From G963665815 sp942492065 (GTDB lineage: Bacteria > Cloacimonadota > Cloacimonadia > Cloacimonadales > JAIOQZ01), in contig CALODV010000008.1 in the NCBI GenBank assembly GCA_942492065.1, positions 558,001 to 622,000 of the forward strand: a stretch of DNA of 64,000 nucleotides, given 5' to 3'. Position numbers and translations under genes: made by a program. Shown in pieces: positions 19,553 through 27,858 of this stretch (the stretch's first letter is position 1; every line of letters begins with the position of its first letter). The notes beneath the pieces are model-generated. The model had not been told where the DNA came from. It worked only from the letters and a program-made list of their open reading frames with translations, and made no database searches.

Positions 19553-20392
19553 TTACCATTCCTTGATTGCCCCATTTTGTTTCATTATGCGTCTTTTGTA
19601 TTCTTTTACTTTTCCATTTACAACAAGTATATTGAACTTCAATTTGCCTTCATAATAATAATATGTTAAAACTTGTACTCCATTTGAGAATATCTCTGTT
19701 CTGAAAGAAGGTTCCCCATACATTGAAATCAGGTCTTCAGTCGATGGCTCGGTATCCATAAATTTTTCAAAACCACTCTCAGCTATTATTTCATCTGCAG
19801 TCTTTTTCCCAAAATCAAGAAAAACTTCAAAAGGGTTACCAATGATATTATTATCGAACTCTAGTTTAAAGGGTCCCGGATTTGGTGAATATATATTAAA
19901 AATGACATTGAGCTTGTATCGGATAGCGTTATCTTCAATTTGACTTATGTATGAACTATACTCTTCAAATGCTAAATTCTTGTATCTGTTATCCATTTTG
20001 AAAGAGATTTCCTCGTTACTGATCAAAACTATTTTGAGTCTGATTGTTTCCAGTACAGAGAGACTGTCCAGCATTATTGACTCAGGTGAAGCAGGTACAC
20101 CCTTTTCTAAGGTAACTTCATAATTGACCTTACCGGCATTTTGATAACCAGCCCCAGCAAGGTCTACTTCATAATCTGATATTATCTCTTCTGCAACCTC
20201 GAATTCTCCCATATAATCTACTGAAAGCTTTTTGCTGACTTTTGCATCAAGATAGCTTTTACTGAATACTAAAGGTGTTTCATCCTCTGTCTGCGTATCA
20301 GAAGGCATAATCTTTTTATCATCAATCTCTACCTCTTGACAGAATATGTTCACTGTGCAGCAGAGTATTAGTAGTAATATAGATTTTCTCAT
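19553..20392 (-). CDS. Exported protein of unknown function
   Basis: The protein has 279 residues with an N-terminal signal peptide (about 1-18, ending NIFC). The mature part is acidic and beta-rich. The last 60 residues (a YGEPS turn, then LTYYYYEGKLKFNILV and a basic tail) resemble the BamE/SmpA-like pattern in which a short helix is followed by a strand hairpin ending in a Tyr-rich strand. That resemblance is weak. It follows the GLUG-like sorting-domain gene by 35 bases and may be co-expressed with it. No function is assigned. Confidence 0.75.
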   Translation of the reverse strand: MRKSILLLILCCTVNIFCQEVEIDDKKIMPSDTQTEDETPLVFSKSYLDAKVSKKLSVDYMGEFEVAEEIISDYEVDLAGAGYQNAGKVNYEVTLEKGVPASPESIMLDSLSVLETIRLKIVLISNEEISFKMDNRYKNLAFEEYSSYISQIEDNAIRYKLNVIFNIYSPNPGPFKLEFDNNIIGNPFEVFLDFGKKTADEIIAESGFEKFMDTEPSTEDLISMYGEPSFRTEIFSNGVQVLTYYYYEGKLKFNILVVNGKVKEYKRRIMKQNGAIKEW

Positions 20393-20427
20393 TCATAATC
20401 CTTATATTGTCGTGGAGTTATGACTGG

Positions 20428-22308
20428 CTATTTCAAAAGCATACATTTTCTTATTTTCTTTGATTTTCCATTAATTTTGAAGTTATAGAAGTATACACCT
20501 GATGCTGCCGGTGTATTATTATTGTCATCACCGTTCCAGACAACTTCATGGTTTCCTCTTGGTGTAAAACCTTTATCAATGGTTTTCACTTTCTGACCTT
20601 TAACATTGTAAATCTCTACTGTAACCTGAGCAGGATCAACCAGAGAATACTTAATTGTTGTTGCAGGGTTGAACGGGTTCGGATAATTACCTGAAATTTC
20701 CAGAACTTCCGGAATAGAAAAACCGACACCATCGAATTCATGGTCTTCAGATACCTCAGTAACCGTTAACGGTGGATTGTTAACGAGATATGGGTAGCCG
20801 TTGTTTATCGCAGGATCAATGTTCCAGATATCTCCATCAAGTGTATCATCAAAAGGATTATCAACGAAATCGAATGGAGTGCTGAGAAAATCGTTACTAA
20901 GATCCGTGTATGTGTTGATGCTTTTCATTTGTTCGGTTGATAAACCTAGTGTGTCAAAAGGCGTATTTTGATAAAAAACAAACGAATCTATATTATACTT
21001 TCCTTTATCCCAGAAGCAGTTATCGGCAATAAGTGAATTCGATGGTTGCATTAAAGTCATACAAGTGAATACATCGATTGAGTCAGTTTCACCAATAAAT
21101 AAATAATTTTTGATATTAATGGGATAGGTTAAATCTTCTATGAAACCAATTTTAAATCTGTTGGAAATGAGTTCTGCAGAGCTGTAACAATCTGTCAGTG
21201 AATCTCTTCCTGTAAAGTGAATGAAACTGCAACTTTGCTGGGTGCTGCTAAGTTTCCCAGAAGTATAACATTCCCTGATAATATTTTCTTCTGAATCAAA
21301 AACTAAGCCTACTGTCATACTGGAGATGATGGAATCATTTAGAGTCCCAAGATTAGACACCGACGAACATTTATAGATTAGAGATTCTGATGCACCATAC
21401 AATAAACCAGAGGATGTATTTCCTGCAACATTACCTATATTATGATTTTCAACAAACTCCGTGTTTTCACAGTATATAGCAATTCCTGCAGCATCGCGAT
21501 CTGAAATTACATCACTTTTAGAAACATTATTATTAATAATCGTATTATACTCATTTTCGAATCCTTTGTAGGTATATCCTCTACAATAATTCACAATTCC
21601 AGAAGCTGAGTCTGTTCCGTAGATGTAACCTTTGGAAAGACAATGAGATAAGAATTTTGGGTAAAGTGTATTATAATAAATAGTGTAAACATGATCAAAA
21701 ACTATACCTCCTGCACCTTTAGCATATATACTTCCCTCAAAAGTACATTCTTTAATACTTGATTCTACCATACGATAGCATAGTCCACCGCAACTCTCAT
21801 TCGCAACTAATTGTGCATTTGAGTAACATTTGGTAATCTCTGAATCATCGGTTCGTCCACAAATTGAAGCAGCATATCTACCTTTTATTGAAGCATCTTT
21901 AATTATAATATTATTAATTTTGCTGTCTCTACAGTTTCTGAACAGTGCAACGGTCTCCCAAGGTCTGTTAATGTATAAATTGGATATATAATAGTTTTGG
22001 CCATCATAGCTGCCTGTGAAAGGATTTTCCTCAGAACCTATGGGTTTGAACCCAACAGTTGAGTCTGGTGTATTGGGATTATCATCATGGTCTCTCAGTT
22101 CCCAGTTGATTGTATCATACATATCAATATCAGCAGTTTGAATAAAATAATTATACCCATCGAAATCAGTTGTAGTCATCCACTGCAGATGTTCCAGCGA
22201 AGATATCTGATATGGGTTATCCTGACTTCCTGTTCCTACTAATTCCATGCCCGAAATCAAAGTTACAAAACATAATAATATAAAAATGAAAGCGCAATTT
22301 TTTCTCAT
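20428..22308 (-). CDS. Secreted beta-helix/GLUG-like protein with sorting domain
   Basis: The protein has 626 residues. A signal peptide (about 1-20) is followed by a GTGSQDNPYQISSLEHLQW motif typical of GLUG-repeat proteins. A long array of short beta-strand repeats (about 80-450) follows, alternating NxxI/CYS/GGL elements and consistent with a right-handed beta helix. The C-terminal domain (about 541-626) carries PNPFNPAT, YNVKGQKV and SGVYF and ends in LLK. GLUG proteins are usually surface adhesins or matrix proteins; no hydrolase residues are apparent. AGGAGG lies six bases before the ATG. It is the first gene of the minus-strand set running to 13728. Confidence 0.9.
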   Translation of the reverse strand: MRKNCAFIFILLCFVTLISGMELVGTGSQDNPYQISSLEHLQWMTTTDFDGYNYFIQTADIDMYDTINWELRDHDDNPNTPDSTVGFKPIGSEENPFTGSYDGQNYYISNLYINRPWETVALFRNCRDSKINNIIIKDASIKGRYAASICGRTDDSEITKCYSNAQLVANESCGGLCYRMVESSIKECTFEGSIYAKGAGGIVFDHVYTIYYNTLYPKFLSHCLSKGYIYGTDSASGIVNYCRGYTYKGFENEYNTIINNNVSKSDVISDRDAAGIAIYCENTEFVENHNIGNVAGNTSSGLLYGASESLIYKCSSVSNLGTLNDSIISSMTVGLVFDSEENIIRECYTSGKLSSTQQSCSFIHFTGRDSLTDCYSSAELISNRFKIGFIEDLTYPINIKNYLFIGETDSIDVFTCMTLMQPSNSLIADNCFWDKGKYNIDSFVFYQNTPFDTLGLSTEQMKSINTYTDLSNDFLSTPFDFVDNPFDDTLDGDIWNIDPAINNGYPYLVNNPPLTVTEVSEDHEFDGVGFSIPEVLEISGNYPNPFNPATTIKYSLVDPAQVTVEIYNVKGQKVKTIDKGFTPRGNHEVVWNGDDNNNTPAASGVYFYNFKINGKSKKIRKCMLLK

Positions 22309-22471
22309 ATTTCCTCCTGAATCTATGTCTTGTGTTATTGATAATTATTGTCAACTGAAATCTGCTTCATAAATGAATTGCATGGCAACTGATGATGTAT
22401 AGGATTTTAGCTCATAAAATTATCTTGACTTTCTCAGCAATAAATAGTCCTGTTTGTCAGAAGGAGTGTCT

Positions 22472-23239
22472 ATGTTAAAGAAACTATTTCTATTAGCTGT
22501 CGTTATTGTCTTTTTGGGATGCAGTGATGATAAATCCAGTAAGAAGTATCTAGTAACATCATTAGATGAAGACAGATCAAAATATGAAATTGAGATTGAA
22601 CAGATTTCCAACAGTGCATACATCTTTGTTGATAAAGTCGACCGAACCCTGTTTCAGTCAGTGGGTTTGAAAATTAACGGAGAACCTGTGGAGTTTACTG
22701 TGGGGCAATCCGGTTATTCCGGATATGGTTTGATAGATTCTGATTATGATGAACTCATGAATATTGACTGTGTCATTGACGGGATAGATTCTATTAATGT
22801 AGATTTTCAGCGTCGTTCAGATTTTGAAAATCTGGAGTATACTCCGAAGTATAATCCCAATAATTCTATCGAAGCATCATGGGAACTTAATAACGCCCCT
22901 GATGAACTGTATATTGTAGGTATGCGGGATGATGGTACAGATACACCAGATCATCTTTTGATTAAATACAAAATGCTCCCTACTTCCGCTAGTTCTTACA
23001 CTGTTCCGGGTGGCTGGCTTGGAGGAATTCAGTCAATGTATTCCTTTTATCTCGCTGTGGGAAGCATGAACTACTATCTGGACGATACATTCTGGATATA
23101 CGAGATAGAAGATAAGGTTCTTGGAACATATTACGCAGCAGGTAGAGAAGGTAATTTCCCTGACAGAATTCAGAGGGAATTTGAACGGAAAATGAGAGAA
23201 AAAATGATAAATAAGTTTCGAGAAGAGATAAAATTTTGA
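22472..23239 (+). CDS. Tandem lipoprotein A, unknown function
   Basis: The protein has 255 residues and a lipoprotein signal peptide with lipobox FLGC (Cys about 19). The mature protein begins with a Ser/Lys-rich linker, then EDRSKYEIEIEQ, a beta-rich middle, and a C-terminal basic, Arg/Lys/Glu-rich helix. AAGGAG lies five bases before the ATG at 22472. An upstream TTG at 22454 in the same frame precedes that site and is rejected. The next gene encodes a clear paralogue of identical length. The family is unknown to me. It probably sits on the periplasmic side of the inner or outer membrane. Confidence 0.85.
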   Translation: MLKKLFLLAVVIVFLGCSDDKSSKKYLVTSLDEDRSKYEIEIEQISNSAYIFVDKVDRTLFQSVGLKINGEPVEFTVGQSGYSGYGLIDSDYDELMNIDCVIDGIDSINVDFQRRSDFENLEYTPKYNPNNSIEASWELNNAPDELYIVGMRDDGTDTPDHLLIKYKMLPTSASSYTVPGGWLGGIQSMYSFYLAVGSMNYYLDDTFWIYEIEDKVLGTYYAAGREGNFPDRIQREFERKMREKMINKFREEIKF

Positions 23240-23277
23240 TATCTAACGCATAATAAGAAACAGAAAAAGGAGAAAGT

Positions 23278-24045
23278 ATGTTAAAACATTTATTAATTGC
23301 ATTATTGTTATTCTCAATTTTTGCCTGTACGGATAATGGAAGCAGCAAGAACTATCTTATTAACGATTTTGAGGAAGACAGATCGAAATACGAAATCAGC
23401 ATATTCCAGGTTGGTGAAGATGCGATGTTTTATGTGTCTAAGGTTGACGAAACAGATATGCAGTCAGTTGAATTAGAAGTGAATGGACAAACTGTAGAAG
23501 TTGATCTTTCAAGTCGAAACTATTATTGCTACGGCAATATTGAGTCAAATTATGGTGATACTCTGAGCATATCCTGTCTTATAGATAGTACAGATGAAAT
23601 TAATGTAGACTTTGTCAGACCATCAAGTTTTCAGAACATAACGTATCCCGAAACGTATGATCCTGCATCGTCTTATCCAATATCATGGGATCTGGATAAC
23701 AATCCTGATGAATTGTGTATATGCGGTTCGTATTTTATTGATGATGAATCTGGTGATAAATATAAAATGCTCGGTACTTCAGATAGAGGAGTTACATTGC
23801 CTGCAAACTGGCTGCCTTCATCACAGGAAAGATATACTGACTACTACTTGTCATTAGGACAGTTAGTTTATTACCTGAATGATGTTTTCTGGGTATATGA
23901 GTTAATATACGAACATGCCGGAGGAACAGGCAATATTGAATCATCCGGAAAAACTGCTGAGCGCATTTTTGAAGAAAACAAGAAAATGAAAGAAAGAATG
24001 GTTGATTACTACAGAAACAAGGTTCATGAAGAAGCTGCTCGATAG
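23278..24045 (+). CDS. Tandem lipoprotein B, paralogue of lipoprotein A
   Basis: The protein has 255 residues and lipobox IFAC (Cys about 17). It shares the same landmarks in order with its neighbour: SSKNYL, EDRSKYEI, a DEINVDF strand, NPDEL, YKMLGTS, an FWVYEL strand and a charged C-terminal helix. The intergenic gap is 38 bases with AAAAGGAG before the ATG, and a shared terminator follows. A recent tandem duplication with divergence is the simplest explanation. Function is unknown. Confidence 0.86.
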   Translation: MLKHLLIALLLFSIFACTDNGSSKNYLINDFEEDRSKYEISIFQVGEDAMFYVSKVDETDMQSVELEVNGQTVEVDLSSRNYYCYGNIESNYGDTLSISCLIDSTDEINVDFVRPSSFQNITYPETYDPASSYPISWDLDNNPDELCICGSYFIDDESGDKYKMLGTSDRGVTLPANWLPSSQERYTDYYLSLGQLVYYLNDVFWVYELIYEHAGGTGNIESSGKTAERIFEENKKMKERMVDYYRNKVHEEAAR

Positions 24046-24064
24046 ATAACTATCTTATAAATTT

Positions 24065-24093
24065 AAAAGGAGTAATTAGTTACTCCTTTTTTT
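24065..24093 (+). terminator. Intrinsic terminator after the lipoprotein pair
   Basis: GGAGTAA (24069-24075) pairs with TTACTCC (24080-24086), extended by A/T pairs, and is followed by seven T. The A-run on the other side could let it also work for the minus-strand gene at 24162. Confidence 0.85.
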
Positions 24094-24161
24094 GTATATT
24101 CAAATTTTCAGTGTTTTAAGCTGCTAGTCTTAAAATATGATTGCTTAAAACTGATTGTTAC

Positions 24162-24365
24162 CTACCTATTCTTATAATAAGTCTCTATAGTTTCTGTCAG
24201 TTGTTTTACAAGTTCTTTGGGTTCGTTTGTGTTGAGGGTACGTTTGTCTCCATTGTCAAAAACAAGGATTACGTTGCCAAGCCCTATAAAGAATTCGCGT
24301 ATTTTAGGAACAACAACAAATGTACTGTGTCCGCTTGAGTCTGTTACTTCAAGTACTGTTCTCAT
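24162..24365 (-). CDS. Small cytoplasmic protein, unknown function
   Basis: The protein has 67 residues with no signal peptide. It has a beta-rich first half (two VVV/ILVF strands around a short helix) and a C-terminal amphipathic helix (ELVKQLTETIETYY). A good AAAGGAG site lies seven bases before the ATG, which supports translation. It sits downstream of the hairpin cluster and valS on the same strand, with its own leader. I do not recognise the family. Confidence 0.72.
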   Translation of the reverse strand: MRTVLEVTDSSGHSTFVVVPKIREFFIGLGNVILVFDNGDKRTLNTNEPKELVKQLTETIETYYKNR

Positions 24366-24401
24366 ATCTTTTCTCCTTTGAGATGATAACTATTCTCTCA
24401 C

Positions 24402-24533
24402 ACCATTGCGAAGGTCTGCAACCATTCGCAAGGTTTTTCTCTTCCACCTTCGCAATGGTCTTTTGACCTTGCGAATGGTGAGAGTTTGCTCCACATGGCA
24501 ACCATTGCGAAGGTCTGCAACCATTCGCAAGGT
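24402..24533. repeat. Cluster of three GC-rich hairpins (REP/BIME-like)
   Basis: Two identical 33-bp units (24402-24434 and 24501-24533) flank a related, inverted-module unit (24446-24479). Each unit is two 14-bp modules: A (ACCATTGCGAAGGT), B (ACCATTCGCAAGGT), or their reverse complements. Within each unit the two modules pair through TTGCGAA/TTCGCAA plus ACC/GGT ends, leaving single bulged A or T bases and a 5-6-nt loop. The order is A-B, A'-B', A-B. The block lies between the valS terminator and a small gene and has no coding potential. It is much more GC-rich than its surroundings. Confidence 0.85.
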
Positions 24534-24568
24534 AAAATAATAAAAGAGACAGGCATTACACCTGTCTC
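24534..24568 (-). terminator. Intrinsic terminator after valS
   Basis: On the minus strand GAGACAGG (24568-24561) pairs with CCTGTCTC (24553-24546), followed by TTTTATTATTTT. It lies directly downstream of the valS stop. Confidence 0.85.
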
Positions 24569-24575
24569 ATCAAGT

Positions 24576-27224
24576 TTATAAGTTATCGAGCATTTCCTTC
24601 ATTTTATTTACTTTTGTGGAAACTTCCTCGAATTTCTCTTTTTCTTTTGCTACTACCTGTTCCGGAGCATTATCTACAAATTTCTTGTTGTTAAGCTTTC
24701 CGGTGATTCTCTTCAGCTCACCTTCCAGTTTACCAAGCTGTTTGTTGATTCTTGCTTTTTCTGCTTCCAGATCAATCAGTCCGTCAAGATGAAGATAAAT
24801 CTCCATATCTACTGCAACTGAAGCAATCGAAGACTTTGGCTTAACAATCTCTGTTCCAACATTGATGTCTTCGATGTTAGCAAGCTTACGGAAATAGTAA
24901 GAATACTTCTCAGTCAGTTCAGTATCTGCATCAGAAACAGTTTTAATGCTGATGTTAACTTTCTTACCCGGTGCAATGTTAACCTGTTTTCTCAGATTTC
25001 TTACTGTAGAGATACATTCCTGTATCTTTGACATCTGAGCTTCTATCTCCAGATCAATCAGGTTCTCGTCAGCTTCCGGATACTTAGCAATAATCAGTGC
25101 ATCTTCGTCCATAGGGAAGACGCTCTTAAGTGACTGCCAGATTTCCTCTGTGATAAACGGCATAATCGGATGCAGTAAACGCATGGACTTTTCCAGAATA
25201 TCAAGCAGAATATATTTAGCTGTTCTCTGACCTTCAGCATTTTCCTTATCGTATATACGTTCTTTGGAAAGCTCAAGATACCAGGAACAGTATTCCTTCC
25301 AGATGAAGTCCTGCATTGCAGAAGCAGCATCGTTGAATCTGAGTTTTTCCAGATTATCTATTACAGTTTTCACTGTGTTGTTAAGACGGCTGTAAATCCA
25401 GTGATCAGCCAGTTCCATTTCAAGCTCATCCTTTGTTGGGATCCCTTCGATATTCTCAACATTACCCATAATGTAACGGTAAGCATTCCAGATTTTATTG
25501 GCAAAATTACGACCGTTATCCAGAATAGCTTCTGAATAATAACTGTCCTGACCACGCGGTGTATTGAATATCATGCTGAATCTGAGAGCGTCTGCTCCGT
25601 GAGATTTGATGATATCGATAGGATCAGGGGAATTACCGAAAGATTTACTCATCTTTCTTCCGGTTTCATCCAGGACCATACCGTGCAGAAGTACTGTATC
25701 AAACGGAATTACATCTCTGAATTCCAGTGTAGACATAATCATTCTGGCAACCCACAGATAGATAATTCCCGGGGCTGTTACAAGCGTGCTTGTAGGCAGG
25801 AAGTAGTTCAGATCTTCTGTTTCTTCCGGCCAGCCCATTGTTGAGAAGGGCCATAACCATGATGAGAACCAGGTATCAAGAACATCTTCGTCCTGTCTGA
25901 TATTACCGCTTTTACACTTAGGACATTCTGTGATGTCTTCTGTGGTAACCGTCATTTCACCGCAATCATCGCAGTAAAATACAGGGATTCTGTGTCCCCA
26001 CCAGATCTGACGGGAAATACACCAGTCACGAATGTTATCCATCCAGTGCAGATAAACCTTAGTCCAGCGTTCCGGTACAAGCTTGATCTCTCCGCTCTTA
26101 ACAACATCTATAGCTCTTTCTGCGAGAGGTTTCATGCGTACGAACCACTGATCTGACAAGTACGGTTCTATAACTGTTGCGCATCTGTAGCAATGTCCAA
26201 CCTGGTGATCATGATCTTCTATTTCTGCAAGCAGATCGCGTTCTTTCAGCATCTTAAGGATTTTCTTACGGCATTCATAACGGTCCATACCTTCAAAATC
26301 TTTTCCGGCTTTTTCATTCATTACACCGTGCTCATCCATAATAAGGATACGCTCAAGATCGTGTCTCAGACCTACTTCAAAGTCATTAGGATCGTGTGCA
26401 GGTGTAATCTTAACACAGCCGCTTCCGAAATCTTTTTCTACATAATCATCTGCGATGATAGGAATTTCTCTTTCAACGAATGGCAGAATCAGTGTCTCAC
26501 CGATTAAATCTGCATATCGTTCGTCTTTAGGATTAACAGCTACTGCAACGTCACCCAGCATGGTTTCAGGTCTGGTTGTGGCAATAGTGAGGAATCCTTT
26601 ACCGCTCTTGAGAGGGTACTTGATATTCCAGAGCTTGCCTTTTTCGTCTTCGTAATCAACTTCATCGTTAGCGAGAGCTGTTGTACAGCGCGGACACCAG
26701 TTGATAATGTATTTACCTTTATATATAAGGTCTTTTTCGTACAGGTGAACGAAAACTTCTTTAACAGCTTTGGAGAGAACTTCGTCCATAGTGAAACGTT
26801 CTCTGTCCCAGTCGCAGGAACAACCAAGCTGTTTAAGCTGCTCAATGATTCTTCCGCCCTTTTCGTCTTTCCATTTCCAGATTCTTTCCAGCAGTTTTTC
26901 TCTACCAAGCTGGTGTCTGGTAAGACCTTCTGCCTTGAGCCCTTTTTCTACAACGTTCTGGGTTGCGATTCCGGCGTGGTCTACACCCGGCAGCCAGAGA
27001 GTCGGAACACCTGTCATTCTCTTATAGCGGATTAATGTATCCTGAAGAGTATTATTGAGAACGTGTCCCATGTGCAGGATTCCGGTAACGTTTGGCGGTG
27101 GAATCAGGATTGAGAACGGTTTCTTCGTTTCATCCTTTTCTGCATGGAAATACTTGTTTTCCATCCAGTAATTATACCATTTTTTCTCTATTTCATTCGG
27201 TTGATATGTTTTACTTATATCCAT
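24576..27224 (-). CDS. valS: Valyl-tRNA synthetase
   Basis: It charges tRNA-Val. The 882 residues give a complete class Ia enzyme: PPPNVTGILHMGH (HIGH motif, about residues 41-53), an editing CP1 domain with TTRPET and a DVAVAVNP segment, zinc-binding cysteine clusters, GRKMSKSFGN (KMSKS motif), an anticodon-binding domain, and a C-terminal coiled coil (about 820-882; LDGLIDLEAEKARI onward) typical of ValRS. No T-box leader is seen upstream. A strong intrinsic terminator follows. Confidence 0.97.
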   Translation of the reverse strand: MDISKTYQPNEIEKKWYNYWMENKYFHAEKDETKKPFSILIPPPNVTGILHMGHVLNNTLQDTLIRYKRMTGVPTLWLPGVDHAGIATQNVVEKGLKAEGLTRHQLGREKLLERIWKWKDEKGGRIIEQLKQLGCSCDWDRERFTMDEVLSKAVKEVFVHLYEKDLIYKGKYIINWCPRCTTALANDEVDYEDEKGKLWNIKYPLKSGKGFLTIATTRPETMLGDVAVAVNPKDERYADLIGETLILPFVEREIPIIADDYVEKDFGSGCVKITPAHDPNDFEVGLRHDLERILIMDEHGVMNEKAGKDFEGMDRYECRKKILKMLKERDLLAEIEDHDHQVGHCYRCATVIEPYLSDQWFVRMKPLAERAIDVVKSGEIKLVPERWTKVYLHWMDNIRDWCISRQIWWGHRIPVFYCDDCGEMTVTTEDITECPKCKSGNIRQDEDVLDTWFSSWLWPFSTMGWPEETEDLNYFLPTSTLVTAPGIIYLWVARMIMSTLEFRDVIPFDTVLLHGMVLDETGRKMSKSFGNSPDPIDIIKSHGADALRFSMIFNTPRGQDSYYSEAILDNGRNFANKIWNAYRYIMGNVENIEGIPTKDELEMELADHWIYSRLNNTVKTVIDNLEKLRFNDAASAMQDFIWKEYCSWYLELSKERIYDKENAEGQRTAKYILLDILEKSMRLLHPIMPFITEEIWQSLKSVFPMDEDALIIAKYPEADENLIDLEIEAQMSKIQECISTVRNLRKQVNIAPGKKVNISIKTVSDADTELTEKYSYYFRKLANIEDINVGTEIVKPKSSIASVAVDMEIYLHLDGLIDLEAEKARINKQLGKLEGELKRITGKLNNKKFVDNAPEQVVAKEKEKFEEVSTKVNKMKEMLDNL

Positions 27225-27317
27225 CTTTTAATCCTTTTTGTCGTATTGAATGCTTTGCATAACCGGAATAGTCTCTTCTCATACTTTCAGTTGAAAGTCA
27301 AAGTGTCGATTCAATTT

Positions 27318-27851
27318 TCAGCTATTATGCAAAGATCGTATTTTTAAAGCTTCTTTAACGAAATATTCGTGTGAATCAAATGCAAGTTCCGGTATTTCGT
27401 TAATGTTGACATAGCACGCTTCAGCAGCGTCATCGCCTGCCTGAAGCTTACCTCCGGTTACCTTCATGATATATCCGAAAGATATTATACGATCATACAA
27501 TGGAGAATTACCTGCGTAGTGACCAAGTGAAATATCTGCTTCACCAATCAGTCCGGTTTCTTCTTCCAGCTCTGTAACTGCAGTCTCAGCCGGTGTGTCA
27601 TAAAGTTCAATATAACCGCTTGGCAAAGCCCATTCTCCTGCTTTCGGTTCAAACTTACGCTTGATGATCAAAATCTGATCATCCCTGAACACAATACAGG
27701 CTGCTGCCGGTACCGGGTTGCGGTAGTAAATCCAGCCGCAGGAATCACAGTGCGGACGAAGTTTCCCTTCCCGATCGTTCCTGATATCCAGGTTTGATCC
27801 GCATTTAATACAATATTTTATACCTTTATAGTTCTTTTCTGTTAATTCCAT
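27318..27851 (-). CDS. Nudix hydrolase with N-terminal zinc ribbon
   Basis: The protein has 177 residues. The zinc ribbon has Cys14/Cys17 and Cys35/Cys38 and is followed by WIYYRNPVPAAA and the Nudix fold. The Nudix box spans residues 79-101 (Gly79 to Leu101). It departs from the consensus at two places: Asp85 instead of Glu, and Thr93 instead of the first Arg, while Glu94, Glu97 and Glu98 that ligate the metal remain. NudC-like and ADP-ribose pyrophosphatase-like members share this ribbon. The substrate cannot be told from sequence. It lies seven bases after the GcvT-family gene and is probably co-transcribed with it. Confidence 0.9.
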   Translation of the reverse strand: MELTEKNYKGIKYCIKCGSNLDIRNDREGKLRPHCDSCGWIYYRNPVPAAACIVFRDDQILIIKRKFEPKAGEWALPSGYIELYDTPAETAVTELEEETGLIGEADISLGHYAGNSPLYDRIISFGYIMKVTGGKLQAGDDAAEACYVNINEIPELAFDSHEYFVKEALKIRSLHNS

Positions 27852-27858
27852 ATCAATC

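Noticed and set aside
24402..24533. CRISPR-like repetition
   Set aside because: There are only two identical copies, the third unit is inverted-modular, spacing is uneven and no cas gene is present.
27225..27317. T-box or other aminoacyl-tRNA synthetase leader riboswitch before valS
   Set aside because: No T-box consensus and no terminator-antiterminator pair are seen. Only a 7-bp palindrome (27283-27298) is present.
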